Origin: an uncultured Pseudomonadales bacterium
GTDB taxonomy: Bacteria; Pseudomonadota; Gammaproteobacteria; Pseudomonadales; Pseudohongiellaceae
Reading direction: 5' to 3'
NCBI GenBank assembly: GCA_938082955.1
Contig: CALKDE010000340.1
Span: 1-7,364, forward strand
Length of the DNA stretch: 7,364 bases
Shown: piece by piece, positions 1-6,736 of the stretch
How the letters are laid out: each line of letters starts with the position of its first letter
Numbering within the stretch: position 1 is the stretch's first letter
The notes under the pieces: generated by a model
What the model was told of the DNA's origin: nothing
Seen by the model: only the letters and a program-made list of their open reading frames with translations
Database searches by the model: none
Position numbers and translations under genes: made by a program

Positions 1-1
1 A

Positions 2-508
2 CAAAACAGGGTCTATGATGGTGACAACGGAGCATCGACTGGGTGGCCAAATTTTCCAGCCAATCGGGGGCCGATACAAGGTATCGCATCTATTGCTGCT
101 AGTGCATCGCCTGATCAGAGCACTGTTACCTTAACAAAACCGCACCGATTTAGGCGAAGGTCTAGCAATGAACGATTTTTTATTGTGGTAGACCCGGTTA
201 GCTTCTGCGTAGTTGGCCAGAACCTGTACCGCTATGCAAACTACGGTTTTTATGTGTCTCAAGTAACAGCTGAAGAAGAATCGGGTGTCTGTGAGTTTGG
301 TTCTAACCAGAGGTGTCTTCCAAACTATGCGGCAGCTCCCGATAAGATGCTTATAACAAACGATCTGGACAATGCAGGCATGACGGCTTTTGCTGTGTCA
401 GCGCAAACCTTGGTGCGAAATTCACTGGTTTCTATCCAATTCAATTTTACTGCTAATAATGATTCGGTAGTATTAAATCATGAGGTGTTGGCCCGTAGTG
501 TTCCCTAA
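2..508 (+). CDS. mshO: MSHA pilus biogenesis protein MshO, C-terminal part (5' end outside the window)
   Basis: The frame is open from base 2 to a TAA at 506-508 (168 residues), so the gene starts before the window; the GTG at 185 is internal, not a start. The visible part lacks the prepilin leader and N-terminal helix. It contains the block RFFIVVDPVSFCV followed by an LYRY motif, then a Cys-rich stretch and a C-terminus ending NHEVLARSVP. From memory of the family this matches MshO, a PilW-like minor pilin of the mannose-sensitive haemagglutinin type IVa pilus, thought to help start pilus assembly in the inner membrane and periplasm. The next gene overlaps its end and is mshP, the usual mshO-mshP order, which supports the call. 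A generic PilW-type minor pilin is the alternative. Confidence 0.72.
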   Translation, partial: QNRVYDGDNGASTGWPNFPANRGPIQGIASIAASASPDQSTVTLTKPHRFRRRSSNERFFIVVDPVSFCVVGQNLYRYANYGFYVSQVTAEEESGVCEFGSNQRCLPNYAAAPDKMLITNDLDNAGMTAFAVSAQTLVRNSLVSIQFNFTANNDSVVLNHEVLARSVP

Positions 509-938
509 ACTACCCATTGAAAGAATTCAGCGTAACGCCAAATTCTCTCGTCAATCAGGAATAGGTCTGCCTGCAGCGATATTTATAATTACGCTAATGG
601 CGGTAATTGCAGTCGCTGTAAATCAATTGCTTAGCCAGAATGCACAAACTTTCGAAGAGGAGCTAAACCTCACACGAGCATTCTATGCCGCCGAGTCCGG
701 TATCGGATTTACTATGAATACTATTTTCCCGCCAGAAGAATATTCCGGCTATCCAGGTGGAGAATGCGTAGCTACTGAGCGTGTATATAATTTCACGGTG
801 GCTGGCTTGAACCAATGCTCGGCAACAGTAAGCTGCAATGGCGTAACAACTGCAAGCGGGAAGACCTATGCAACAATATTAAGCACAGGAGTTTGCGGAG
901 ATGTTGCGCGAATTCTGCGGGTTGGAACAAGCTACTAA
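480..938 (+). CDS. mshP: MSHA pilus minor pilin MshP (copy 1)
   Basis: Up to 152 residues. A basic leader ends in RQSG (residues 24-27) and is followed by a hydrophobic helix GLPAAIFIITLMAVIAVAV (about 29-47), then TRAFYAAESG (65-74), the typical start of MshP/PilX-like minor pilins. As in that group there is no Glu five residues after the leader glycine. Four Cys (96, 113, 119, 139) in the periplasmic part could form disulfides, and the second copy downstream keeps all four. The protein probably sits in the inner membrane and joins the pilus tip or priming complex with MshO. The ATG at 480 overlaps the mshO end by 29 bases and has no clear ribosome site, so a later start (GTG at 498) is possible; overlap suggests translational coupling to mshO. 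Confidence 0.75.
   Translation: MRCWPVVFPKLPIERIQRNAKFSRQSGIGLPAAIFIITLMAVIAVAVNQLLSQNAQTFEEELNLTRAFYAAESGIGFTMNTIFPPEEYSGYPGGECVATERVYNFTVAGLNQCSATVSCNGVTTASGKTYATILSTGVCGDVARILRVGTSY
558..701 (+). repeat. mshP duplication, first copy of the conserved 144-base segment
   Basis: This segment encodes residues 27-74 of the first MshP. It aligns without gaps to 1807-1950, with 124 of 144 bases and 45 of 48 residues identical by my hand count. Similarity continues more weakly to the ends of both genes, including an identical GLNQCSATVSC block. Confidence 0.85.
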
Positions 939-1097
939 AATAAGAATGATCAAAGGCCTTGTCGATGCCGTGCCTGTACCCGGCAAATTTGCTTAAGCAT
1001 TTATAAAGGCAAAATATAAGATAACTGAAACAAGCAGCATGGTCGCCAGAGCAGTCAATTGAATTAAAACCCGTTGTAAAACAAAGGGGTAAAAAAT

Positions 1098-1719
1098 ATG
1101 AGAGCGTTAAACGTACGAAACATGCGTAACACCCGACAATCTGGTTTTACCCTCATTGAATTAGTTGTGGTCATTCTGCTTCTTGGCATTCTTACAGCGA
1201 CCGCCCTGCCACGGTTTATGAATGTTACCACCGAAGCCCATAACTTCGTAGTTGAAGGAACGTTCGGTAGCCTCAGTACAGGGCGCTCTATTTACAGCGC
1301 AGTGGACTGGTACAGGTAGGCCTACTAGTGCCGTCCCAGGGTTTGGAGACGGAACTTTGGATGCTTCTACATTAGGATATGCAGCCGGTTCTGCCACTAA
1401 CGCTACCACTCCCGGTACTCTTGATACAGTTAGTGCGTGCGTGGAGGTTTACAACGGCCTTCTTCTAACAGGAGCAGCATCAGCTGGCAACGGGGTGACA
1501 ATTGATATTGGCAAGTGGGCCAATGATGCTGCAAGTGCTAACGCTGATCAAGGGTCTCTCGATGCTGCCGTTGCCGCTGGAGTAGACTTCTTAGCCGGTC
1601 GTAACGCAGAAATTTGTACTTATCATTATGTAGCAGACTCAGCTAGAACTACACTGAACGGTGAGCCTCGGATTTTTTATAACAGTGACACCGGCAATTG
1701 GGGTATATATATTCCATAG
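1098..1719 (+). pseudogene. Type IVa (MSHA-like) pilin gene broken by a frameshift near 1281-1288
   Basis: The gene starts at ATG 1098, with AGGGG about 8 bases upstream. The first frame gives a classic prepilin: leader ending RQSG (G16), then FTLIELVVVILLLGILTATA with Glu at +5, and it stops at TAG 1317. The rest of the pilin continues in the +1-shifted frame: ALFTAQWTGTG, then AVPGFGDGTLD, two Cys (in SACVEVYNG and EICTYHY) and an end at DTGNWGIYIP, stop at 1717-1719. Frame 1 is closed by TAG at 1249-1251, so the break lies between 1252 and 1316; protein continuity puts it at GGGCGC (1281-1286), by one extra base or two missing bases. Repaired length is about 206 residues, normal for a pilin. 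The product would form or join the pilus fibre. As read, only a 73-residue fragment is made. A sequencing error is possible. The 159-base gap upstream may hold a promoter, but I see no convincing one. Confidence 0.8.
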
Positions 1720-1785
1720 TAGTTGAATTGGATCGCTACGATATCCTGTCAGTCGCAGTGGTGCATGCGATCTGGGGCTGCTGAC

Positions 1786-2193
1786 GTGAAGAAAGTCTAC
1801 CAAACAGGAATTGGTCTACCTGCGGCGATATTTGTAATTACTTTGATGGCGATAATTGCTGTGGCTGTGAATCAGTTGCTTAGCCAAAATGCGCAAACTT
1901 TCGAAGAAGAGATAAACCTCACAAGAGCATTCTACGCGGCCGAGTCAGGTGCTGGGATTGCTATGAACACAGTTTTTCCGCCAGACTTGCACCCCACCTA
2001 TGCAAACGCAAACCCACGCGAATGTATAGCCACTGATCGTGTCTATACATTCATAGCAGATGGATTGAATCAGTGCTCGGCAACAGTAAGCTGCACACCA
2101 GTAACAATCGGTACAGTCACCTATGCAACAATAGAAAGCAAAGGGCTTTGCGCAGATGTAGAGCGAACTGTTCAAGTGCGAACGGTTTATTAG
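1786..2193 (+). CDS. mshP: MSHA pilus minor pilin MshP (copy 2)
   Basis: This is a second MshP-like minor pilin, 135 residues from the GTG at 1786. That start gives a compact prepilin leader (VKKVYQTG) with glycine at 8, followed by the helix GLPAAIFVITLMAIIAVAV and TRAFYAAESG. Upstream in-frame starts (TTG 1723, ATG 1765) would add an odd, non-basic leader; none has a strong ribosome site. The protein is very close to the copy at 480-938, with four Cys (80, 97, 103, 122) at matching places, and differs most in the loop after FPP (about residues 66-79). It begins 66 bases after the broken pilin gene and is probably cotranscribed with it. It ends the pilus cluster: the next gene converges from the other strand and no mshQ is present. 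Confidence 0.73.
   Translation: MKKVYQTGIGLPAAIFVITLMAIIAVAVNQLLSQNAQTFEEEINLTRAFYAAESGAGIAMNTVFPPDLHPTYANANPRECIATDRVYTFIADGLNQCSATVSCTPVTIGTVTYATIESKGLCADVERTVQVRTVY
1807..1950 (+). repeat. mshP duplication, second copy of the conserved 144-base segment
   Basis: Partner of 558-701. Of 20 base differences between the two, only three change the residue (all Ile/Val or Leu/Ile swaps). The rest are silent, mostly at third positions. This is an old duplication under protein-level constraint, not a recent copy. Confidence 0.85.
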
Positions 2194-2282
2194 CTGCAAG
2201 AAGGAGTGGAAGCAGGGCAAACTATTTTCTGGCGGACGTGATGTCGCGGAAATTGGAACCTGAGCAAAGTCTGCCAGCGTAG

Positions 2283-2579
2283 CTACTGAATCCAGATTGC
2301 AAAATAGAGGATGACAGACACGATAGCCAGCGTAGCTGTCGCTGTTAGTCCGTAAGTCAGAATAGGGCTAACTCCAACTGTTGTTGCATAGGGGTCAGAA
2401 TCGAGGTTCTTATCGTTCTCACGATTGCTGATATCGCGCTGTAACTTGATGCGGTAGTTGTCTTCTTTCTCCAACAAGTCCCACCCAGCCTTCGCCTCGC
2501 CGGCCAGAACTTCCTGCATTTTCTTGTTGTCTGCAAACAGCGGTGTCTGCGCCTGTATTGTCTTGAATTCTTGGCTCAT
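2283..2579 (-). CDS. Small membrane-anchored protein of unknown function (possibly DUF4177-like N-terminus)
   Basis: 98 residues from the ATG at 2579, which has GGAG six bases upstream; a TTG four codons earlier is a poorer start. Residues 1-50 are soluble and charged and contain EAKAGWDLLEKEDNYRIKLQR. The GW-(D/E)-L-x(n)-R-x-K-x-R pattern recalls the small DUF4177 fold, but this is from memory and unproven. Residues 52-62 are a very polar linker (NRENDKNLDSD). Residues about 72-96 are one hydrophobic helix (ILTYGLTATATLAIVSVILYFAIW), so it should be a tail-anchored inner-membrane protein with its head in the cytoplasm. It lies 219 bases downstream of ntrC on the same strand, and an NtrC-type site lies 80 bases upstream of its start, so a link with nitrogen control is possible. 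It converges on the pilus genes. Function not recognised. Confidence 0.7.
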   Translation of the reverse strand: MSQEFKTIQAQTPLFADNKKMQEVLAGEAKAGWDLLEKEDNYRIKLQRDISNRENDKNLDSDPYATTVGVSPILTYGLTATATLAIVSVILYFAIWIQ

Positions 2580-2658
2580 TGGAGGCTCCAATAGATGTTT
2601 TTATTCTCACTGACCTGTCGGTGACAAATCTGTAGCCTAGTTTTCAGGCTTTAGTTCT

Positions 2659-2673
2659 GCACCAATTTTGTGC
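2659..2673 (-). promoter_or_regulatory. Candidate NtrC-binding site upstream of the small membrane protein gene
   Basis: GCAC-CAATTTT-GTGC fits the GCAC-N7-GTGC pattern of NtrC sites and is preceded by T, as in the enteric consensus. It lies between ntrC and the 2283-2579 gene, centred 87 bases before that gene's ATG. The best -24/-12-like sequence downstream (2623-2638 on the - strand, AGGCTAC-N4-TTGT) lacks the -12 GC, so a sigma-54 promoter is doubtful. The site could instead act on another promoter. It also overlaps a CACCAA/TTGGTG inverted repeat (2660-2685). Confidence 0.45.
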
Positions 2674-2798
2674 TCTATTTTGGTGTCTATGAGTTTGATT
2701 TGCAACGATTTAATTGCCGAATAGGGCCTTTTGTGAGGTATTCACAGGATTCAGGCAGTCTAGATCGAGTCACTACAGAATTAGTTCTGATGCCAGGT

Positions 2799-4235
2799 CT
2801 AGTTATCCTGAATCTGTGTGTCTTCCCGCGAGTTGCCTAACTCCTTAATCTTCCTGGTCAAGGTGTTCCGACCCCAGCCCAGCAAGTTAGCGGCATCTCT
2901 TCGGCGCCCGGCTGTATGCTTCAGCGCGATCTCGATCATCGTGCGCTCGAACATAGGCGTAGCCTGATTGAGAATGCCTACATTGCCTAAACTGAGCTGT
3001 TGGTCCGCCCACTGATGCAAGCCCTGGGTCCAGTCACCGCTTTGACTTGTCACGGTTTCCTGTGTGGCGAACTCCGGCGGCAAGTCGGCGAGATAGACCT
3101 CACGACTCGATGCCATGACGGTAATCCAGCGGCAGAAGTTTTCTAGCTGGCGTACGTTGCCCGGCCAGTTGAGTCCCATGAGGTATTTTTCGGTATCCGG
3201 CCTAAGTGTCTTCGGCTCGACGTCTAGCTCTTTCGCGGCGGATTGCAGAAAGAAGCTAGCGAGTTTTGGTATGTCCTCACGTCGATCGCTTAGACGTGGA
3301 ATGTGAATGCGAATTACATTGAGTCGGTGAAAAAGATCTTCGCGAAACTCGTGCTGTTCCACCAGCTTCTCTAAATCTTGATGGGTGGCCGCGATGATGC
3401 GTACATCGACTTTGATGGAAGTGTGGCCACCTACGCGATAGAACTCGCCATCGGAGAGCACGCGCAGCAGTCGCGTCTGTGTTTCGGCGGGCATATCGCC
3501 GATCTCATCTAGAAACAGCGTGCCACCATCAGCCTGTTCAAAGCGACCGGTGCGCTGTGAGGTGGCGCCGGTGAACGCGCCTCTCTCGTGTCCGAACAGT
3601 TCTGACTCGATGAGTTCCTTAGGTATAGCGGCCACGTTAAGTGGCACGAAGGTCTTGTCGCTGCGTGGGCTGTGTTGATGCAGGGCGCGGGCAACTAATT
3701 CCTTGCCGGTTCCCGACTCGCCGTTTATTAGCACTGAGATATTCGACTGTGAGAGTCTGCCGATGGCTCGGAAGACCTCCTGCATGGCAGGCGCCTCGCC
3801 AATTATCTTCTGGGTCTTAACACTTTCAGTCTCGCCATCTGTGCCTTTTTCTTCGTTCTGCTCGCGCACGTGTTCCAGCGCGCGATTCGTCATCGCGATA
3901 GCGTCTTCGATATCGAAGGGCTTGGGGAGATATTCGAAGGCGCCGCGGCTATAGGATGAAACCGCACTTTCCAGATCGGAGTGGGCGGTCATGATGATAA
4001 CTGGAAGCTGGGGGTGCTGTTTTTGGATAGTCGACAGTAGGTCTAGCCCGCTGATTCCTGGCATACGAATGTCGCTAATAATGGCGTCGGGCAACTCCTG
4101 CTCGAGACGGTGCAGTAGGTCGTTGCCGTTCTCGAAAGACTCGGTATTGAGGCCGGTCTTGCCCAGCGACTTTTCTAGTACCCAGCGAATGGACCGATCG
4201 TCATCCAGTATCCAGACAGAATTGCTTGAGTTCAT
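2799..4235 (-). CDS. glnG: Nitrogen regulation response regulator NtrC (NR(I)), sigma-54 activator
   Basis: 478 residues, close to the 469 of E. coli NtrC. The receiver domain (about 5-120) has the acidic pocket D11-D13, phospho-acceptor D55 (ISDIRMPG), T83 and K105. The AAA+ domain (about 143-375) has Walker A GESGTGKE (172-179), the sigma-54 contact loop GAFTGA (219-224), Walker B LFLDE (240-244), likely arginine finger residues in FREDLFHR (297-304) and sensor II WPGNVRQLEN (357-366). The C-terminal Fis-type helix-turn-helix is at about 441-466 (TAGRRRDAANLLGWGRNTLTRK). All key residues are present. When phosphorylated by NtrB under nitrogen limitation it should oligomerise, bind GCAC-N7-GTGC sites and drive sigma-54 promoters such as the one before the glutamine synthetase here. 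It follows ntrB by 92 bases; AAGG about 10 bases before the ATG is the likely ribosome site. Confidence 0.97.
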   Translation of the reverse strand: MNSSNSVWILDDDRSIRWVLEKSLGKTGLNTESFENGNDLLHRLEQELPDAIISDIRMPGISGLDLLSTIQKQHPQLPVIIMTAHSDLESAVSSYSRGAFEYLPKPFDIEDAIAMTNRALEHVREQNEEKGTDGETESVKTQKIIGEAPAMQEVFRAIGRLSQSNISVLINGESGTGKELVARALHQHSPRSDKTFVPLNVAAIPKELIESELFGHERGAFTGATSQRTGRFEQADGGTLFLDEIGDMPAETQTRLLRVLSDGEFYRVGGHTSIKVDVRIIAATHQDLEKLVEQHEFREDLFHRLNVIRIHIPRLSDRREDIPKLASFFLQSAAKELDVEPKTLRPDTEKYLMGLNWPGNVRQLENFCRWITVMASSREVYLADLPPEFATQETVTSQSGDWTQGLHQWADQQLSLGNVGILNQATPMFERTMIEIALKHTAGRRRDAANLLGWGRNTLTRKIKELGNSREDTQIQDN

Positions 4236-4327
4236 AAATCACACTACCTTGTGAAACGTTAGGCTTGCGCCCTGAATTTGACTAACTATTAATCGCCTGC
4301 TTTCAAATATATATTCATAGCCTTTTT

Positions 4328-5410
4328 CTAACCCCCCGGGGGAGCGATTGGCAACAGCACTGTAAAACAGGTTGCGCCAGGCCTGCTCTGGCACTCGATG
4401 AGCCCTTTGTGCTGGTTGATAATGGAATGTGTTATTGAAAGGCCAAGGCCGGTTCCCTCGGCGCGTCCACTAATCATCGGATAGAAAATGGAGTCGATCA
4501 TGTCCGGCTTGATTCCCGGTCCGTTGTCGATAATTTTTATACTAGCAATCAATCGATGGAACTTGGCGCCTAGGGTTGCGTTGCGAATGATTCGAGTGCG
4601 CAGATAGATGCAGCCGAGACTGTGCTCTACTTTTGGGCTGAACAGTGCCTGCGTTGCATTGCGTATGATATTCAGCATCGCCTGAATAAGTTGCGAGGAG
4701 TCGGCAAGTACTGGCGGTATACTAGGGTCATAGTCAGTAATAAGGTCGATGCTGTTTCCGCTTATCTCCGCCTGCACCAAAGATCGAACTCTCTCTAAAA
4801 CTTCGTGAATATTGGTCGGGCGCATGGTGAGTGGCTGCCTAGAGCCAATCAGTCTATCTACCAATTGGTGCAAGCGATCAGCCTCTTCGATGATCACATT
4901 GGTGTAGTCTTTAAGGTCTTCGTTATTCAGTTCTGCCGCTAGAAGCTGGGCCGCGCCGCGGATACCGCCTAGCGGATTCTTAATCTCATGTGCAAGACCT
5001 CTGACTAATTCTCTTGTTGTCGCGTGTGCGCTGTTTAGGGACTCCTCACGGCTTATCCGGTAAGAGTGCTCCAAAGAAGTGATCTCCAGCAGTACGCGCG
5101 GTTCGCCGTCTTCCTCGAACGGTGTAATAGTGTAGTCGGCGTCGACAATTTTGCCGTGCATCAGCTGCAGTTGTGCCTGGCGCTTGGTAAAACTATTGCT
5201 ATTGGTCAGGGCTGTTTGCATCTCGGCTATGTCTTGTGCTGCTTTGATTAGCACGTCGCCAATAAATAGCTTGCTGGCCTTGCGGACGCTGATTTCGAGC
5301 AGGTTCTGAGCGGCCACGTTTAGGTAGAGTAGGTGTAGGTCTTTATCCATCACCACAACCCCAGTCTTTTGGTTGTCCAGCAGTCGCTTGTGCGGGTTGT
5401 CCAGAGTCAC
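4328..5410 (-). CDS. glnL: Nitrogen regulation sensor histidine kinase NtrB (NR(II))
   Basis: 360 residues from the GTG at 5410. I chose this start because the N-terminus (VTLDNPHKRLLDN) then lines up with Pseudomonas NtrB, and GAGAAG lies eight bases upstream; a TTG at 5491 in the same frame would add 27 residues without support. It has a PAS domain at about 8-110. The dimerisation/phospho-acceptor helix carries VRGLAHEIKNPLGG with H141. The kinase domain carries the N box (LNIIRNATQAL, N247/N251), the G1 box DNGPGI (295-300) and the G2 box GTGLGLS (319-325). No membrane segment is seen, so it is cytosolic. It phosphorylates and dephosphorylates NtrC under control of the PII protein, which is not encoded here. 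It is separated from the upstream glutamine synthetase gene by a terminator and has its own NtrC site, so ntrBC probably forms its own transcription unit. Confidence 0.96.
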   Translation of the reverse strand: MTLDNPHKRLLDNQKTGVVVMDKDLHLLYLNVAAQNLLEISVRKASKLFIGDVLIKAAQDIAEMQTALTNSNSFTKRQAQLQLMHGKIVDADYTITPFEEDGEPRVLLEITSLEHSYRISREESLNSAHATTRELVRGLAHEIKNPLGGIRGAAQLLAAELNNEDLKDYTNVIIEEADRLHQLVDRLIGSRQPLTMRPTNIHEVLERVRSLVQAEISGNSIDLITDYDPSIPPVLADSSQLIQAMLNIIRNATQALFSPKVEHSLGCIYLRTRIIRNATLGAKFHRLIASIKIIDNGPGIKPDMIDSIFYPMISGRAEGTGLGLSITHSIINQHKGLIECQSRPGATCFTVLLPIAPPGG

Positions 5411-5526
5411 GGTTACTACTTCTCTATGGTGATTTTGGCCGGGATACACGCGTTCAGCCCTTCGGCTTGAGCTATGCAACTGACGGCGCAATAGCGAACG
5501 CTTTTGTTATCCCTATCTATGCACTA

Positions 5527-5542
5527 TGCAATAACTAAACCA
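5527..5542 (-). promoter_or_regulatory. Candidate sigma-54 (-24/-12) promoter of ntrBC
   Basis: On the - strand it reads TGGTTTAGTTATTGCA: GG and GC are separated by exactly 10 bases and the -12 element TTGCA is perfect. The -24 element (TGGTTT against TGGCAC) is only partly matched. It would start transcription near 5516, with the NtrC site at 5627-5641 centred about 118 bases upstream, a usual enhancer distance. Confidence 0.5.
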
Positions 5543-5626
5543 ATAGAAACAATATTGGCTAGGTCGCTGTTTATGGGGCTTGTGTGCAGGTTTAGATGTG
5601 GATTTGCGATTATCAACAGGAATAAT

Positions 5627-5641
5627 GCACCATAATAGTGC
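5627..5641 (-). promoter_or_regulatory. NtrC-binding site upstream of ntrBC
   Basis: GCAC-CATAATA-GTGC, with T before it, closely follows the enteric TGCACC-N5-GGTGCA type. It lies between the terminator of the upstream gene and ntrB, so it most likely mediates NtrC control of its own operon, either as an enhancer for 5527-5542 or as a repressor site. Confidence 0.72.
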
Positions 5642-5673
5642 GTTAAGTGGCTGCCTGCAATATTTAGGGGCAT

Positions 5674-5701
5674 AAAAAAGCCCGGTCAAAAGGCCGGGCT
5701 T
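5674..5701 (-). terminator. Rho-independent terminator of the glutamine synthetase gene
   Basis: Arms at 5678-5687 and 5692-5701 form a 10-base-pair stem (one G-T pair, core GCCCGG/CCGGGC) around an AAAA loop. On the - strand the stem is followed by a run of six T (5674-5679). It begins about 20 bases after the stop codon, so most transcripts should end before ntrB. Confidence 0.93.
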
Positions 5702-5722
5702 CTTGATAACGCCAGGCTTGGC

Positions 5723-6736
5723 TTACGCCAGGCCTTCCTTTGTAGTCTTAATAATAGCGGCTGCTACCTTGTACGGATCGGCATTCGATGCAGTACGTCT
5801 GTCTTCTAGACGTCCCTTCCAGCCATCCTCAACAGTGCCTATTGGAATACGAATTGACGCGCCGCGGTCAGAAACGCCGTAGCTGAATTCGTCGATCGCT
5901 TGAGTTTCGTGCAGGCCTGTCAATCGTTGGTCGTTGTTTGCACCGTATACACTGATATGGCGATCGATATTCCTACTGAAGGCTTCGCATATTCTGGTAA
6001 AAACAGACTCATCACCGTCATCACGCATAGGCCCGTTCGAAAAGTTAGCGTGCATACCGGAGCCATTCCAGTCTAGATCTTTACCCAGCGGCTTGGGCTC
6101 GTAGTTGATCGCCAGTCCGTAGCGCTCAGCTGTGCGCTCCAGCAGGTATCTTGCGATCCAGGTTTGGTCGCCAGCATTTTTTGCGCCCTTTGCAAAAATT
6201 TGGAATTCCCACTGACCCGCGGCAACTTCAGCGTTGATGCCTTCAAAGTTGAGTCCAGCTTCAAGACACAGGTCCATGTGGTCTTCGATTACGTCGCGGC
6301 CGAAGGCATTCTGGGCGCCAACGGAGCAGTAATAAGGCCCTTGAGGACCTGGGTAGCCACCTGAAGGGAAGCCAGGAGGAAGATTGGTCTTTAGGTCCCA
6401 CAGGAAGTATTCCTGTTCGAAACCGAACCAGAAGTCAGCATCATCATCATCGATAGTGGCGCGACCATTTGATGGGTGCGGTGTGCCGTCGGCATTCATT
6501 ACTTCGGTCATCACCAGATAGGCATTCGCGCGATCGGGATCGGGATAGACCGCGACTGGCTTAAGTAAGCAGTCGGAATCATTGCCTTCGGCTTGCTGGG
6601 TAGAACTGCCATCGAATGACCATACTGGGCATTCTTCAACAGTGCCGCCAAAATTATCGCGTACTTGAGTCTTGCTACGTAAGGTTTGAGTTGGCTTATA
6701 GCCATCAAGCCAGATGTATTCTAGTTTAGATTTCAT
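5723..6736 (-). CDS. Type II (eukaryote-like) glutamine synthetase
   Basis: 337 residues. It makes glutamine from glutamate, ammonia and ATP in the cytosol. The length and motifs are those of GSII, not of the roughly 470-residue GSI normally encoded as glnA. It has an N-terminal beta-grasp domain with LEYIWLDG (5-12), LRSKT (19-23) and WSFDGSSTQQA (39-49). The catalytic domain has FEQEY (106-110, metal-binding E107/E109), NAEV and QWEFQ (E170, E177), GSGMHAN (H229), DQRLTGLHET (R271), SDRGASIRIP (R291, R296) and LEDRR (E311, R313). All expected active-site residues are present. The GSI adenylylation tyrosine region does not exist in this family, so control by GlnE would not apply. ATG 6736 has AAGGA seven bases upstream. 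It is driven by a sigma-54 promoter with two NtrC sites and closed by a strong terminator. It holds the position next to thiI and ntrBC where GSI glnA is usual. Confidence 0.95.
   Translation of the reverse strand: MKSKLEYIWLDGYKPTQTLRSKTQVRDNFGGTVEECPVWSFDGSSTQQAEGNDSDCLLKPVAVYPDPDRANAYLVMTEVMNADGTPHPSNGRATIDDDDADFWFGFEQEYFLWDLKTNLPPGFPSGGYPGPQGPYYCSVGAQNAFGRDVIEDHMDLCLEAGLNFEGINAEVAAGQWEFQIFAKGAKNAGDQTWIARYLLERTAERYGLAINYEPKPLGKDLDWNGSGMHANFSNGPMRDDGDESVFTRICEAFSRNIDRHISVYGANNDQRLTGLHETQAIDEFSYGVSDRGASIRIPIGTVEDGWKGRLEDRRTASNADPYKVAAAIIKTTKEGLA

Larger units (their letters stand above)
5411..5722. other. Regulatory interval between the glutamine synthetase gene and ntrB
   Basis: These 312 bases hold, in the direction of - strand transcription, the terminator of the glutamine synthetase gene (5674-5701), an NtrC-type site (5627-5641), a candidate sigma-54 promoter (5527-5542) and a leader of about 100 bases before the ntrB GTG. 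I see no gene in it. A sigma-70 promoter, as used for basal ntrBC expression in enterics, may also be here but I could not pick one with confidence. Confidence 0.7.

Noticed and set aside
1012..1021. Possible promoter and TGCTTAAGCA palindrome in the 939-1097 gap before the pilin gene
   Set aside because: A TTGCTT/AATATA pair with 18-base spacing can be drawn at about 989-1018, but it is too weak in AT-rich DNA to list.
1281..1316. Programmed +1 frameshifting in the pilin gene
   Set aside because: No known +1 slippery pattern (such as CUU-UGA) is present at the junction and the best-fit break site is not a slippery run; mutation or error is simpler.
2229..2277. Nine-base-pair inverted repeat CTGGCGGAC/GTCTGCCAG after the second mshP, as a possible terminator
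   Set aside because: The loop is 31 bases, one pair is G-T and no T run follows on either strand.
2273..2337. Direct repeat of GCCAGCGTAGCT at 2273 and 2326
   Set aside because: Only 12 bases, two copies, the second inside the small protein's membrane-helix codons; most likely chance.
2633..2649. Small hairpin AGCCT/AGGCT upstream of the small membrane protein gene, as a terminator
   Set aside because: Stem of five pairs with only a short, broken T stretch; too weak to call.
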